Assembly (NCBI GenBank): GCA_040285825.1
Contig: JAUPSS010000003.1
Span: forward strand, 1,550,001-1,614,000
Source: Eukaryota sp. TZLM1-RC
Lineage: Eukaryota; Metamonada: BaSk clade
Direction: 5' to 3'
DNA: 64,000 nt
Shown: in pieces, positions 52,709 through 63,825 of the stretch
How positions within the stretch are numbered: the stretch's first letter is position 1
Layout: each line of letters begins with the position of its first letter
The notes under the pieces: model-generated
Seen by the model: the letters and a program-made list of their open reading frames with translations, nothing else
What the model was told of the DNA's origin: nothing
The model's database searches: none
Made by a program: the position numbers and the translations under genes

Positions 52709-53205
52709 ATGAGCAATTCGTCATCTGTAGACTCTGAATCAAAGTCAGACCAATAAAAAATGAGTCCCAACACGCAGAATCTGACAACACATTGGTCGCC
52801 ACTGTACAGAAGGAGTTGAGCACTTTTGATCCCCCTTTGGATTCTTCCTTTAAATCCTTCTGTGAAACATTTCCTATAGACGATGTTTTACGCAACAACG
52901 AGTCAATTCTCAATTCTGCTCCACCTTTGTTGAAATCCTGTGACTCACTGGTTATCCGTGGAGATTTATCAGAAGAACAGTTTTTTCTTCGTTACTTCTA
53001 CACCCTCAACAACCTCAACCTAAGTCAACGCAAGAACCTTCAGACTATTGAATCTGATAACGAAGAACAATCTTGTGAAGGTCTGTTTTCGGATGAACCT
53101 CTCAGCAACTCTGTAGAAGTTGCAAGTTCATTAGAAGGTCAGCAAACAACCTCATCCCCCAGTGATGAATCTGACATTGAAGATCCATCGTCTCTGTTTT
53201 CTTAA
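52709..53205 (+). CDS. BSD-domain protein (BSDC1/SYAP1-like), probable two exons
   Basis: The long frame 52,765-53,205 has no Met, so an upstream exon is needed: MSNSSS at 52709-52726 joined through a 38-nt GT...AG gap (52727-52764) gives a 152-residue product. The domain is clear: FKSFCETFPIDDVLRNNE ... CDSLVIRGDLSEEQFFLRYFYTLNNL, with the F-W/F-x-R-Y-F-Y core of BSD domains. Outside it the protein is acidic (SDESDIEDPSS). BSD domains occur in TFIIH p62/Tfb1 and in BSDC1/SYAP1 trafficking-type proteins; the small size fits the latter group. The intron is longer than the others and less certain. Confidence 0.65.
52727..52764 (+). other. Probable 38-nt intron in the BSD gene
   Basis: Begins GTAGACTCTG, ends AAAAAATGAG. 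Proposed only because the BSD frame lacks a start codon; the acceptor is weak. Confidence 0.4.
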
Positions 53206-53478
53206 AGTTTTTCCTTTTTTTAATAAGAATGATGTTGTGTTTGTTTCATCATTATTTGTGGTGTCTATTTTGTTTCATTTGCTCTTTGTAGTTTGGGTTT
53301 ATGTCTGATGTTTTTTTGAATAAGTCTCTTTATTATTGTAGACAATCATTTTGTCTTTTACCCCAAATTTTTTATTAAATATTATTTTAATTAATCTTTA
53401 GTATGAACTTTAGTGTTCCAAATATTTTTCTGTAAATAAGTTTACCATTTTCTAATATTTACATTTAATAATAATAAC

Positions 53479-56400
53479 TTAACCCGAAAAACATATCAAA
53501 CAATGACTAGTAGAAGAACAAGACTCGTGGTGTAAATGTCCACAAAAATGACCCATAATAACTTCCGTACACCCCAATTCTGAATTACAAATACTACACA
53601 AAGCACTTGTAGAAACTTGGAAGCCAAAGTGATTACACAGATTGAGTGTATTAGGAGCTAGGATGATATTAGAATTTCCTTCTGAATTAGTAAGTGAGGC
53701 AGCGGAATTAAGAATGTTTTGTTTTAATAAAGGCATGAAATACGAATGTAACTGGTCTATGTTGCTATTTTTAGCTACATTGTAAACGTGATCAACTGGG
53801 AAGAGATTACAGAGACAATCAACAATGTTTTTTTGATTTAATTCAAACCTGTCAGTTAAAATCAAAACCGATTTAATAATATCTATTGAGTTAGAATAAG
53901 CAGAATTGAAAAATGGAAAATAATCGTAAACTTGAGGAAACTTTTCAAAAACAAACATCATCATTAAAGCAATATATTCAAAATCTCCCAAGAAATTTAC
54001 CTCAACTACCTTTGAACAAAACAAATGCATTATTTCAGAGAAGTAGCCTTTGGAAGATAACCCATAAAGACAACTTTCCAGTAGTTCAGGGCATTTTCTA
54101 CAAACAACCGTTACAAAAGTGATAATTTCTTGGTTTAACACTGAATCTAATTTGGAATTAATTATGAATGGTTGGTCAAACAAAGTCAGCTTGACTGATT
54201 GAGACGGTTTTGAAGGAAGATTACTGAGGAATTTCGACCAATGATTCTTCATAAATTCTAAATTTGAGAGAATTCCAAAGAAATCTGAGTCAGGAAGATC
54301 TAATAATTCAAGACAAAGATCTTCAAAATTCATAACAATCATTGATAACTGCCAAAATGAAAGTCCTGTGAGAATATGGAAATGTTTAATAAAAGAGAGA
54401 CCGATCACACTCTGGGTTTTGAGTGCGTTGAGACATTTGAAGAAGGGGTGATTGAAAATGAGACTATTTCCAGAAGAATTAAAAAACTCAGAAAAGATGG
54501 GATTGGAATGGGTAAATTGGGAATAATTAAATGAAATCAAGAATTTAAAAGCTTTTTCATAATGATGACGTGACACTAGGTCAAAAATACCCAAAACATT
54601 CAGAAATTTGAAAGAATTCTCCAATTCAAAAAGTTTTGTAATGGTACAGGTGAAAGATTCTTCAGTACTGAGTGAACATTTTGTGCCCGCAATGCAATCA
54701 GAACAAAAACAAAGGTCAAAATTCAAAAGAAAACTATTGACTAGGTCAAAAATAACTGGAACAGATTGGACCAGGTCAGAAAATTTGATTGACGAATAAT
54801 CGACAGTTCCCTCGGCAAAAGGACTCAAAATTAGAGACAAAAGGTCATAATTACTTTGACTCTCAATGACTGAAATAAACTTGAACCAAAGTAGAACAAA
54901 ATCTTGGCGTTCTTTTGACGAAAATGTGTGATCTATCAAATTTTGATTGATTGAGTTTAATTGATCAATCAACGACACCGATGACGTTTCAGAGAGTTCA
55001 AAACAATCAAAATCCAAATCCTCCAAAAAATCGATACATTCAAGCCGTTCTTCTTCTGTTTGCAAAAATACCAAATTTTCACCAATGAGCTCTTTTTTGT
55101 CATCTTCCACATCTGACACGCTTGACATATTGGTACTTCCATCATCACTATTATACAAATCATTTTTGATTGACAAACGCCAATCAATTGAATGATTTCT
55201 ATCTGCTGGAGTGATTGCTACCCTCCTTCTACTCTTTCTTCTTGGAACAACCTTCTTGACTACTTCTGCTGTAATGACTGCCTCAGAAGACACGTCATCT
55301 TCACGTGTGGGGGACGGAGAATTTGATCGAATGAGGTCATTTTGAGCCTCTGCACTGGGATCAAAATTTGGAACAAAACAATCAAAATCAAATGATTCAC
55401 ACAATTTCTTCTCTTTCTTCATCAATTCTAACTCAGATTTATAATCAATCAAACGTCGAGTCACGTCATCACCAACACCAGAATCAATCAATTTGTCAAT
55501 CAAATCCACATCATCAAACTGTTCATCAATAATGAAACTACAAAGCTCACCATACCGTTCTTCCTTCATCAACAACTGCACTTTATCTTCACCAACAATT
55601 TCCTTCACCAAAGAGACTGTTCTACCATCAGAATGTAAAAGAAAAAGATTGTCAGACTTTGGATGGGTGGTGAGATCTAGTATGGAGCAGTGAAGAAAAG
55701 AAATAAGAAAAGAGTCACAAAGAGGGTCAAAAATAAGAAATCCATTGACTGATTGAGACACTATATACCGAGAATGAAAAATTGAGAGTTTGCCAATCAA
55801 AATTGATGAAATGACATCATCTGATTGACGTTGATTGATTGATTTCTGATCCTCGACACACTGAAAGGGCACAGCTTTTCTCAACCCCATAGACTTACTC
55901 TTTCCTCTTTCATTAACAATGTATAATAAACTACTTTTAGAAACAAAAGCTCGGAGTAGTTCAGAGTCTTCGGAAGTCAAAAGACCTCCCGAATTATGAG
56001 TTACTAGACCAGAATCACCCTTGACTTTGAAAGAAACTGGTTTGACTGAAGTTGACACCGTGTCTCGCTCAAAATCAATTGTGATCAACATGACATCATT
56101 GATTAGGGAAGGGTCAGAACTCGATCTTTTTTGATCTTTTTTGATTGATTGAGTGACCACCAGTAACGTGTTGCTTCTAGAATGATAGTCCATTTGAATA
56201 GGAGTTTGACCTAATGTGATTGTAGTTGATTGATTTAAATGACCATTTCTGAATTTAGACACAACTACATTGTTCCCCTCTCCGTAGAACAATAAACTAC
56301 CATCAAATGACCAAGATAAAGAGCTGATTGGAGAGTGGCACTTGTTATGTGACAGGTGCCTAAAGTTACCTTCTGAAACAGAAAAAATATGTAGAGAGTC

Positions 56401-56679
56401 CTCAGATGACGCTACAGCGAGGTAGTGGACATCAGGATTGGATTCAGTAGACATGTGTAGTGGAGAAATGAGTGATACAGAGCCACGGAGGAGTGAATGT
56501 GAACCAAAACCAATATAGGAGCAATCAATAATGTCAAACATGTATATTGACGATGTATTAGTACCTAAAAAAAGATGGGAATTAGACATTGCTATAGAAG
56601 AGAAACGAGTACGCTTGGAGCCTTGGAAGACAGAGGAAAACTCCGGAATCGTGGTGGTCTGAAAGAGACTCATTACCAT
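53479..56679 (-). CDS. Propeller/solenoid/RING trafficking protein (HPS5/VPS8/VPS41-like)
   Basis: 1,066 residues. N-terminal WD-like propeller to about 370: RFSSIAMSNSHLFLGTNTSS, YLAVASSEDSLHIFSV, PISSLSWSFDGSLLFYGE. A low-complexity linker with basic RRKSRRRV near 480 follows, then a helical solenoid (~550-1000). The C-terminus is a variant RING: CSICNSELG ... CGHLHHESC ... HCLICFSG. This architecture is shared by HPS5 (BLOC-2) and by the HOPS/CORVET subunits VPS8, VPS41, VPS11 and VPS18, which tether endosomes/lysosome-related organelles. The opening block looks most like HPS5; the RING favours VPS-type. I cannot choose by eye. Confidence 0.75.
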   Translation of the reverse strand: MVMSLFQTTTIPEFSSVFQGSKRTRFSSIAMSNSHLFLGTNTSSIYMFDIIDCSYIGFGSHSLLRGSVSLISPLHMSTESNPDVHYLAVASSEDSLHIFSVSEGNFRHLSHNKCHSPISSLSWSFDGSLLFYGEGNNVVVSKFRNGHLNQSTTITLGQTPIQMDYHSRSNTLLVVTQSIKKDQKRSSSDPSLINDVMLITIDFERDTVSTSVKPVSFKVKGDSGLVTHNSGGLLTSEDSELLRAFVSKSSLLYIVNERGKSKSMGLRKAVPFQCVEDQKSINQRQSDDVISSILIGKLSIFHSRYIVSQSVNGFLIFDPLCDSFLISFLHCSILDLTTHPKSDNLFLLHSDGRTVSLVKEIVGEDKVQLLMKEERYGELCSFIIDEQFDDVDLIDKLIDSGVGDDVTRRLIDYKSELELMKKEKKLCESFDFDCFVPNFDPSAEAQNDLIRSNSPSPTREDDVSSEAVITAEVVKKVVPRRKSRRRVAITPADRNHSIDWRLSIKNDLYNSDDGSTNMSSVSDVEDDKKELIGENLVFLQTEEERLECIDFLEDLDFDCFELSETSSVSLIDQLNSINQNLIDHTFSSKERQDFVLLWFKFISVIESQSNYDLLSLILSPFAEGTVDYSSIKFSDLVQSVPVIFDLVNSFLLNFDLCFCSDCIAGTKCSLSTEESFTCTITKLFELENSFKFLNVLGIFDLVSRHHYEKAFKFLISFNYSQFTHSNPIFSEFFNSSGNSLIFNHPFFKCLNALKTQSVIGLSFIKHFHILTGLSFWQLSMIVMNFEDLCLELLDLPDSDFFGILSNLEFMKNHWSKFLSNLPSKPSQSVKLTLFDQPFIINSKLDSVLNQEIITFVTVVCRKCPELLESCLYGLSSKGYFSEIMHLFCSKVVEVNFLGDFEYIALMMMFVFEKFPQVYDYFPFFNSAYSNSIDIIKSVLILTDRFELNQKNIVDCLCNLFPVDHVYNVAKNSNIDQLHSYFMPLLKQNILNSAASLTNSEGNSNIILAPNTLNLCNHFGFQVSTSALCSICNSELGCTEVIMGHFCGHLHHESCSSTSHCLICFSG

Positions 56680-57161
56680 TGGCTAATCCAGAAGGCAGCA
56701 GGAGAGATATTGAATCGAAGAGGTGATGAAATTGAATCAAACCTTCTTCAACCTTTGAAACCCTTCAACGATCCATCTCATCACTTCCTTTGTGTAATCA
56801 GAAGCCCACCAAAAATATGTCAAGATTCACGAATGCGTGGATTTTAAACAACAGTATTAGTTTAAATCAAGTTCATTGTCCCACAGATTATGCAATTTTA
56901 CAATACATTTGGAGCAGTCATCGCCTTGCTTTATTACACAATTACTTCCAAAAATAGTTTGAATGTAGGATATTGAGACTGTGAAATTGAGTTGAAATTG
57001 CATTTGTAAACTTTGTATAAGTAGTGATTTCCATCATGTTGTTTTATGTCCCAATTAGATCACATTATATCTTCTTTTCTCGATTCTTGAAAAATTTTCA
57101 AGAGTAATGGAACTGCCAATCAACTCTTTTTGTCTCGTTTGAAGATTTAGAATTTTAAGTT
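56680..57161. other. Intergenic region before the satellite array
   Basis: About 480 bp; nothing recognised. It contains the upstream region of the propeller gene. Confidence 0.35.
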
Positions 57162-60100
57162 TGTTGTTTAGGTTTTCGTTGGAATCAAATGATTTGTAAA
57201 AAAAGGAGCAACGGATTTCATGTGTACTTTCCCATGGATCTTTATGAAACCTTCAACCGACTTCCAAACAAACAAAGTACACATTACTACTGTTAATCGT
57301 TGTGTCAAATCATCTGCCTAAAAATATCTTTTTGTATTAGGGAAGAAAATTACACATTCTGAACCATTGTACTTTAGCTTCAAGACCTGTATACAAGGAT
57401 GAAAACAATTCAATCTGCCTCTGATTTACTGAAATCAGATTTGAAAACTTCTCTTGGAAATGTCCAAATAGACAAAAAAGTCAAACTTAAGACTTGAATA
57501 TTAGTAAAAATAATTCGATACTTTTTAACTACTTTTCAGTTTCTCTTGGTGTGTCAGTTCTATTCCAAGTACAGGAGAATTTTTGGAATGTGTTTCAAAA
57601 CTGTGGCAGGTATTTGGAACTACTTTCAAGTATTTTATTGTCTTGATTAATACAAGTTTTTGTGAAAAGCAATGTTTAATTGTTAGACAATCGACTAATG
57701 TGTAACATTGAATTATTGAACATTTGACTAGGCTACCACTCACTGTTTGATTTCAATTAATTAAAGTATATTACTGCCCATCCAGTAATCCCAACTCCTG
57801 ATAATAAGAGATGAAATTATTTTTCCTAACAATTTAACAAATAATCGGTTATTTCAGTTCAAGATTCCAACAATTCTATTTCGAAGTGGTTCCTAACGAA
57901 AAACTCAGAAAATGTTGTTTAGGTTTTCGTTGGAATCAAATGATTTGTAAAAAAAGGAGCAACGGATTTCATGTGTACTTTCCCATGGATCTTTATGAAA
58001 CCTTCAACCGACTTCCAAACAAACAAAGTACACATTACTACTGTTAATCGTTGTGTCAAATCATCTGCCTAAAAAATATCTTTTGTATTAGGGAAGAAAA
58101 TTACACATTCTGAACCATTGTACTTTAGCTTCAAGACCTGTATACAAGGATGAAAACAATTCAATCTGCCTCTGATTTACTGAAATCAGATTTGAAAACT
58201 TCTCTTGGAAATGTCCAAATAGACAAAAAAGTCAAACTTAAGACTTGAATATTAGTAAAAATAATTCGATACTTTTTAACTACTTCTCAGTTTCTCTTGG
58301 TGTGTCAGTTCTATTCCAAGTACAGGAGAATTTTTGGAATGTGTTTCAAAACTGTGGCAGGTATTTGGAACTACTTTCAAGTATTTTATTGTCTTGATTA
58401 ATACAAGTTTTTGTGAAAAGCAATGTTTAATTGTTAGACAATCGACTAATGTGTAACATTGAATTATTGAACATTTGACTAGGCTACCACTCACTGTTTG
58501 ATTTCAATTAATTAAAGTATATTACTGCCCATCCAGTAATCCCAACTCCTGATAATAAGAGATGAAATTATTTTTCCTAACAATTTAACAAATAATCGGT
58601 TATTTCAGTTCAAGATTCCAACAATTCTATTTCGAAGTGGTTCCTAACGAAAAACTCAGAAAATGTTGTTTAGGTTTTCGTTGGAATCAAATGATTTGTA
58701 AAAAAAGGAGCAACGGATTTCATGTGTACTTTCCCATGGATCTTTATGAAACCTTCAACCGACTTCCAAACAAACAAAGTACACATTACTACTGTTAATC
58801 GTTGTGTCAAATCATCTGCCTAAAAAATATCTTTTTGTATTAGGGAAGAAAATTACACATTCTGAACCATTGTACTTTAGCTTCAAGACCTGTATACAAG
58901 GATGAAAACAATTCAATCTGCCTCTGATTTACTGAAATCAGATTTGAAAACTTCTCTTGGAAATGTCCAAATGGACAAAAAAGTCAAACTTAAGACTTGA
59001 ATATTAGTAAAAATAATTCGATACTTTTTAACTACTTTTCAGTTTCTCTTGGTGTGTCAGTTCTATTCCAAGTACAGGAGAATTTTTGGAATGTGTTTCA
59101 AAACTGTGGCAGGTATTTGGAACTACTTTCAAATATTTTATTGTCTTGATTAATACAAGTTTTTGTGAAAAGCAATGTTTAATTGTTAGACAATCGATTA
59201 ATGTGTAACATTGAATTATTGAACATTTGACTAGGCTACCACTCACTGTTTGATTTCAATTAATTAAAGTATATTACTGCCCATCCAGTAATCCCAACTC
59301 CTGATAATAAGAGATGAAATTATTTTTCCTAACAATTTAACAAATAATCGGTTATTTCAGTTCAAGATTCCAACAATTCTATTTCGAAGTGGTTCCTAAC
59401 GAAAAACTCAGAAAATGTTGTTTAGGTTTTCGTTGGAATCAAATGATTTGTAAAAAAAGGAGCAACGGATTTCATGTGTACTTTCCCATGGATCTTTATG
59501 AAACCTTCAACCGACTTCCAAACAAACAAAGTACACATTACTACTGTTAATCGTTGTGTCAAATCATCTGCCTAAAAAATATCTTTTGTATTAGGGAAGA
59601 AAATTACACATTCTGAACCATTGTACTTTAGCTTCAAGACCTGTATACAAGGATGAAAACAATTCAATCTGCCTCTGATTTACTGAAATCAGATTTGAAA
59701 ACTTCTCTTGGAAATGTCCAAATAGACAAAAAAGTCAAACTTAAGACTTGAATATTAGTAAAAATAATTCGATACTTTTTAACTACTTTTCGGTTTCTCT
59801 TGGTGTGTCAGTTCTATTCCAAGTACAGGAGAATTTTTGGAATGTGTTTCAACACTGTGGCAGGTATTTGGAACTACTTTCAAGTATTTTATTGTCTTGA
59901 TTAATACAAGTTTTTGTGAAAAGCAATGTTTAATTGTTAGACAATCGACTAATGTGTAACATTGAATTATTGAACATTTGACTAGGCTACCACTCACTGT
60001 TTGATTTCAATTAATTAAAGTATATTACTGCCCATCCAGTAATCCCAACTCCTGATAATAAGAGATGAAATTATTTTTCCTAACAATTTAACAAATAATC

Positions 60101-60920
60101 GGTTATTTCAGTTCAAGATTCCAACAATTCTATTTCGAAGTGGTTCCTAACGAAAAACTCAGAAAATGTTGTTTAGGTTTTCGTTGGAATCAAATGATTT
60201 GTAAAAAAAGGAGCAACGGATTTCATGTGTACTTTCCCATGGATCTTTATGAAACCTTCAACCGACTTCCAAACAAACAAAGTACACATTACTACTGTTA
60301 ATCGTTGTGTCAAATCATCTGCCTAAAAAAATATCTTTTTGTATTAGGGAAGAAAATTACACATTCTGAACCATTGTACTTTAGCTTCAAGACCTGTATA
60401 CAAGGATGAAAACAATTCAATCTGCCTCTGATTTACTGAAATCAGATTTGAAAACTTCTCTTGGAAATGTCCAAATGGACAAAAAAGTCAAACTTAAGAC
60501 TTGAATATTAGTAAAAATAATTCGATACTTTTTAACTACTTTTCAGTTTCTCTTGGTGTGTCAGTTCTATTCCAAGTACAGGAGAATTTTTTGGAATGTG
60601 TTTCAAAACTGTGGCAGGTATTTGGAACTACTTTCAAATATTTTATTGTCTTGATTAATACAAGTTTTTGTGAAAAGCAATGTTTAATTGTTAGACAATC
60701 GATTAATGTGTAACATTGAATTATTGAACATTTGACTAGGCTACCACTCACTGTTTGATTTCAATTAATTAAAGTATATTACTGCCCATCCAGTAATCCC
60801 AACTCCTGATAATAAGAGATGAAATTATTTTTCCTAACAATTTAACAAATAATCGGTTATTTCAGTTCAAGATTCCAACAATTCTATTTCGAAGTGGTTC
60901 CTAACGAAAAACTCAGAAAA
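57162..60920. repeat. Tandem satellite: five copies of a ~751-bp unit
   Basis: Units start at 57,162, 57,913, 58,664, 59,416 and 60,167 with TGTTGTTTAGGTTTTCG and end CTCAGAAAA before the next. Units differ by a few substitutions and 1-3-bp indels. Diagnostic sites group units 2 and 4 (ATATCTTTTGT), and units 3 and 5 (CAAATGGAC, TTTCAAATATT, ATCGATTAATG), so a 2+3 dimer has itself been duplicated as 4+5. Each unit contains a 71-73-codon minus-strand frame that is probably chance. No RNA gene seen in the unit. Confidence 0.9.
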
Positions 60921-61497
60921 TGCCGAATGTGCGACTAATTCCACCATATTTTTATTGTTACAGAAAGACCTCAAAAACGAAACTATAAAAAAATAGGTTA
61001 TTTTAAATAACGAATGAGGCAAAATATGACAAACAGTGTGGTGCTGGCAATAGGTACAAAAAAGTAAAATTGGAAAGGTTCTATGAAATAAGCCTATTAC
61101 TTTCGTTTCATCTACAAAAATAATTTCAATAACCATCTACTCTTTTAAAAAAATTCATTTGGTTGAAAACTGAGATACTGTGCTGAAATTTTTTCAACCA
61201 AACAGCCAAATTCTTGTAAAAGTCTAGGTACACTTGCAGTAAGGAAACATATGACAATAGATGACAACATCACTTAATAAAGATAAAGTAGGAAAACACA
61301 GGTGACAACACATTTGTTTCTTTTGTCAACATAATCTACAGCATTGTTTTAATATTCCTTATTTCTTACATTAACTACTTCTGTCCTACTTCTACGAAGA
61401 TTTGTAAAATTGCGACACTTTATTTATTACTTTACGCATCTCACGGTTATAGACTATGTAAAAGAAAAAATGCTATAGACTTCTGAATTTGTTTTAT
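60921..61497. other. Intergenic region past the satellite
   Basis: AT-rich with one 89-codon chance-like frame; nothing recognised. Confidence 0.35.
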
Positions 61498-61780
61498 TTA
61501 AACAATTAATTCAAAACACGGGTGAAAGGGATTTGTGTGTGGATACCTCCACAATTCCGCTGCCCTGACAATATAGAACAGTTGATATGATGACAAATGT
61601 GAATGCTTGATCCTGCTTAAATGTCTTGTCATTCCGAACGTAGAAATTGATGTATAGTCACAACAAGGTAAGCCACAGGCGAACTTTCTTGGAGAATTAG
61701 GACATTGTACGAGATGATTCTTCAATTTATCAATTGTTTTGCGATCTTTTTTTGGCCCATAAGTTTAATGAATTACGTGC
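61498..61780 (-). pseudogene. Fragment encoding a C2H2-type zinc finger
   Basis: The minus-strand frame has no ATG. It reads KLKNHLVQCPNSPRKFAC, CCDYTSISTFGMTRHLSRIKHSH: a C-x4-C...H-x5-H finger with the usual hydrophobic core. N-terminal C2H2 fingers are common in RLE-class non-LTR elements, so with the retroelement debris next door it may be the 5' end of one, but it could also be a host-gene scrap. Confidence 0.35.
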
Positions 61781-61849
61781 AAAAGTCTTGTCACCATTAT
61801 TACGACGTTAAATGTTCCTAATTCCTGATTATGCTTATCTTAGTCCACA

Positions 61850-62379
61850 TTATGGCGGTTTAGGTTGCACAAAACACCTCTATCCTTACTCCAAATGCTT
61901 TTATCGGTAGATGCAGATAAGCATTATTTGAGTTTTTCTGAAAGATTTGCCCATTGGAAAGCTTTATTAATGACAACGCAAAGTTCTACTATTTTTGCAT
62001 TAAATGAAGAAATTTCAAAAATTGACGTAGAAAAATGGAGTCGATCCTTTCCCCAATCATTCAATGCTAATATTCCTGAAAAAGAATTCTTTAAGTTTAA
62101 AATTTACCCTTCGAGGATTACAGAAACGATTGACTGGAATATATGAAAATGCTCTTTATAACAAAATATGTGCAGCTCGGCTGTTTTAAACCAAGATCTT
62201 CACTCATTGTTATTGGAAAAAGGTGTTTGTGAAAATCAGTCATCGGATTCTTCCCTGTTTATGACCATTGTACCACGAAGCGGGTGGACTGTGTGCTAAT
62301 AATGAAGCGTTTGTAACAAACATAAGATTATATTTGAATATCCCCATTAATCAATTATTATCAAAAGAAAAATGTATTT
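61850..62379 (+). mobile_element. Non-LTR retrotransposon fragment, left part (interrupted)
   Basis: Frame-broken peptide with LSFSERFAHWKALL, RLTGIYENALYN, HSLLLEKGVCE, W-x-V...NNEAFVTNIRLYLNIPINQLL and KCIC. It is the same region as in the element at 43.9-44.3 kb but a different subfamily. It stops at KCIC, where an LTR element is inserted, and continues at 63,826. Confidence 0.6.
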
Positions 62380-62472
62380 GTGTTGGCGCCCTAAGGCTTT
62401 TATAATATGATAAGAAAATAAATCAACTTTTTCCTCATTGACTTTTCTTTATTACAATAGATTTTAGGCAAC
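62380..62472 (+). repeat. 5' LTR of the miniature LTR element
   Basis: Starts TGTTGGCGCCCTAAGG, ends TTTTAGGCAAC. Paired with 63,734-63,825. Confidence 0.85.
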
Positions 62473-63733
62473 AACAATTATTGGCCATTTTAAACTCAAA
62501 AGGTATACCGCAAATAACTTCAGTACTCAACAAGAAACCAGCAAACCAGATATGTTCATCATGTCAGACATCTCCCAAAGAAACTTTGAACTTACTCGTT
62601 CATTACCAAACATGCAGCAACAGGAACAACAACAAGACATAGAAACACATAAGGAAGAGGGTAACGAGGTAACGGACCCGATCCCACCTCCCCTCCCCAA
62701 AAGTTAAACATGAAAGAGCGGACGAGGTCCCTCCTTCTGCAGTTATAAAAGAGGTTACGAGAACGGACCCGGTTCTTTCTCCCCTCAAGAATATAGGATT
62801 ACCCAAGGAGGTAACGAGAACGGATTCGGTTCCCACTTCCCTCGAGAAAGAGAGATTTGTCGACGAAAGTAACGAGAACGGATCTGGCTCCTTTTCCCCT
62901 CCAAAATGTAGAACCTGTCAATAAGGGAACGGATGAAAATCCCACCTTAAACAAGTCGACCCTCTTAGCAGAGTATGATGAATTTTATGCTCAACTAAAT
63001 GACATGGGGAAGATTACTCCAGTGATGGATTCTACAAACTCCTAACAAGGACGCGGAACCTTACCTCGAATTAATGGACTTGTATCTGTTGGAGCAGTTC
63101 CCTCCTTCATGGAGCCAAACACAAAAATAAGTCGGCTCCATACGAGATTACGAGTAGAGACTCCACCTCCACTATTATTGTACTACAATGCAAAGATACG
63201 GTCCTTGTTGCTTTGATATTTTTAGTCGTAAAACCAGAACTTTAACAACAAAAGACGCCGCCTTCAGGTTTCTGAGGTTTGTTACTTTGCTGACTGTTTT
63301 TTTTGATTCAACATAGACGCTGCTTGATCATTAGCGAATCCATTCTTCGATTTCATGATACCTTTACTAAACGACACTACCACGTTACTCGTATACGAAA
63401 AAGGGGAGAAGCAGAGCGTCTTTATGTAGCGATTACAACATACACAACAAAGTATTCAAACACACAGATCTTGGAACGAGGCCCTTTTCAGTTATTGCTT
63501 ACTACCTTATACTAACATTATTGTAGGAGAGTCATAGTACATCAATTGTCGATCTTAAAAATGTGAATTCAGTGTTTGTGTGAATCCCAATCACTACAGA
63601 GATAATTGTAGACAATAGAAAACATTAGATTTTGGAATTTAGTTCTTAGTAGTTATAGTTATTCAGTTATTTGTTCTTAATTTTAGTTTCATATTCATAT
63701 AAGCTGATTTATTTCGAAAAAGGGAAGAAATAG

Positions 63734-63825
63734 TGTTGGTGCCCTAAGGCTTATATAATATGATAAGAAAATAAATCAATTTTTTCCTGATTGATTTTTC
63801 TTTATTACAATAGACTTTAGGCAAC
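63734..63825 (+). repeat. 3' LTR of the miniature LTR element
   Basis: Starts TGTTGGTGCCCTAAGG, ends CTTTAGGCAAC, preceded by the polypurine tract and followed by the second ATTTG target copy. Confidence 0.85.

Larger units (their letters stand above)
62380..63825 (+). mobile_element. Miniature LTR retrotransposon (TRIM-like), 1,446 bp
   Basis: Direct repeats of ~93 bp (62,380-62,472 and 63,734-63,825) begin TGTTGG and end GGCAAC(A), with the usual short terminal inversion TGTTG/CAACA. They are flanked by a 5-bp target duplication ATTTG (62,375-62,379 and 63,826-63,830). A polypurine tract GAAAAAGGGAAGAAA (63,716-63,730) sits three bases before the 3' LTR. The interior has no pol. A short frame at 62,551-62,706 starts MFIMSDISQRN and a ~60-bp tandem motif (GGTAACGAGAACGGA) repeats three to four times after it. 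LTRs differ at several sites, so it is not very recent. It must have moved with enzymes supplied in trans. Confidence 0.85.

Noticed and set aside
57525-60751. Five tandem genes of 71-73 codons in the satellite
   Set aside because: Units are too similar to tell selection from recent duplication, and the peptide has no motif.
57162-60920. CRISPR-like array
   Set aside because: Units are 751 bp with no short repeat/spacer alternation. No CRISPR structure was seen anywhere in the window.
1-62235. The inverted match between bases 1-60 and 62,170-62,235 as terminal inverted repeats of one large element
   Set aside because: Both ends are internal coding parts of the same retrotransposon family, so two copies in opposite orientation explain the match.
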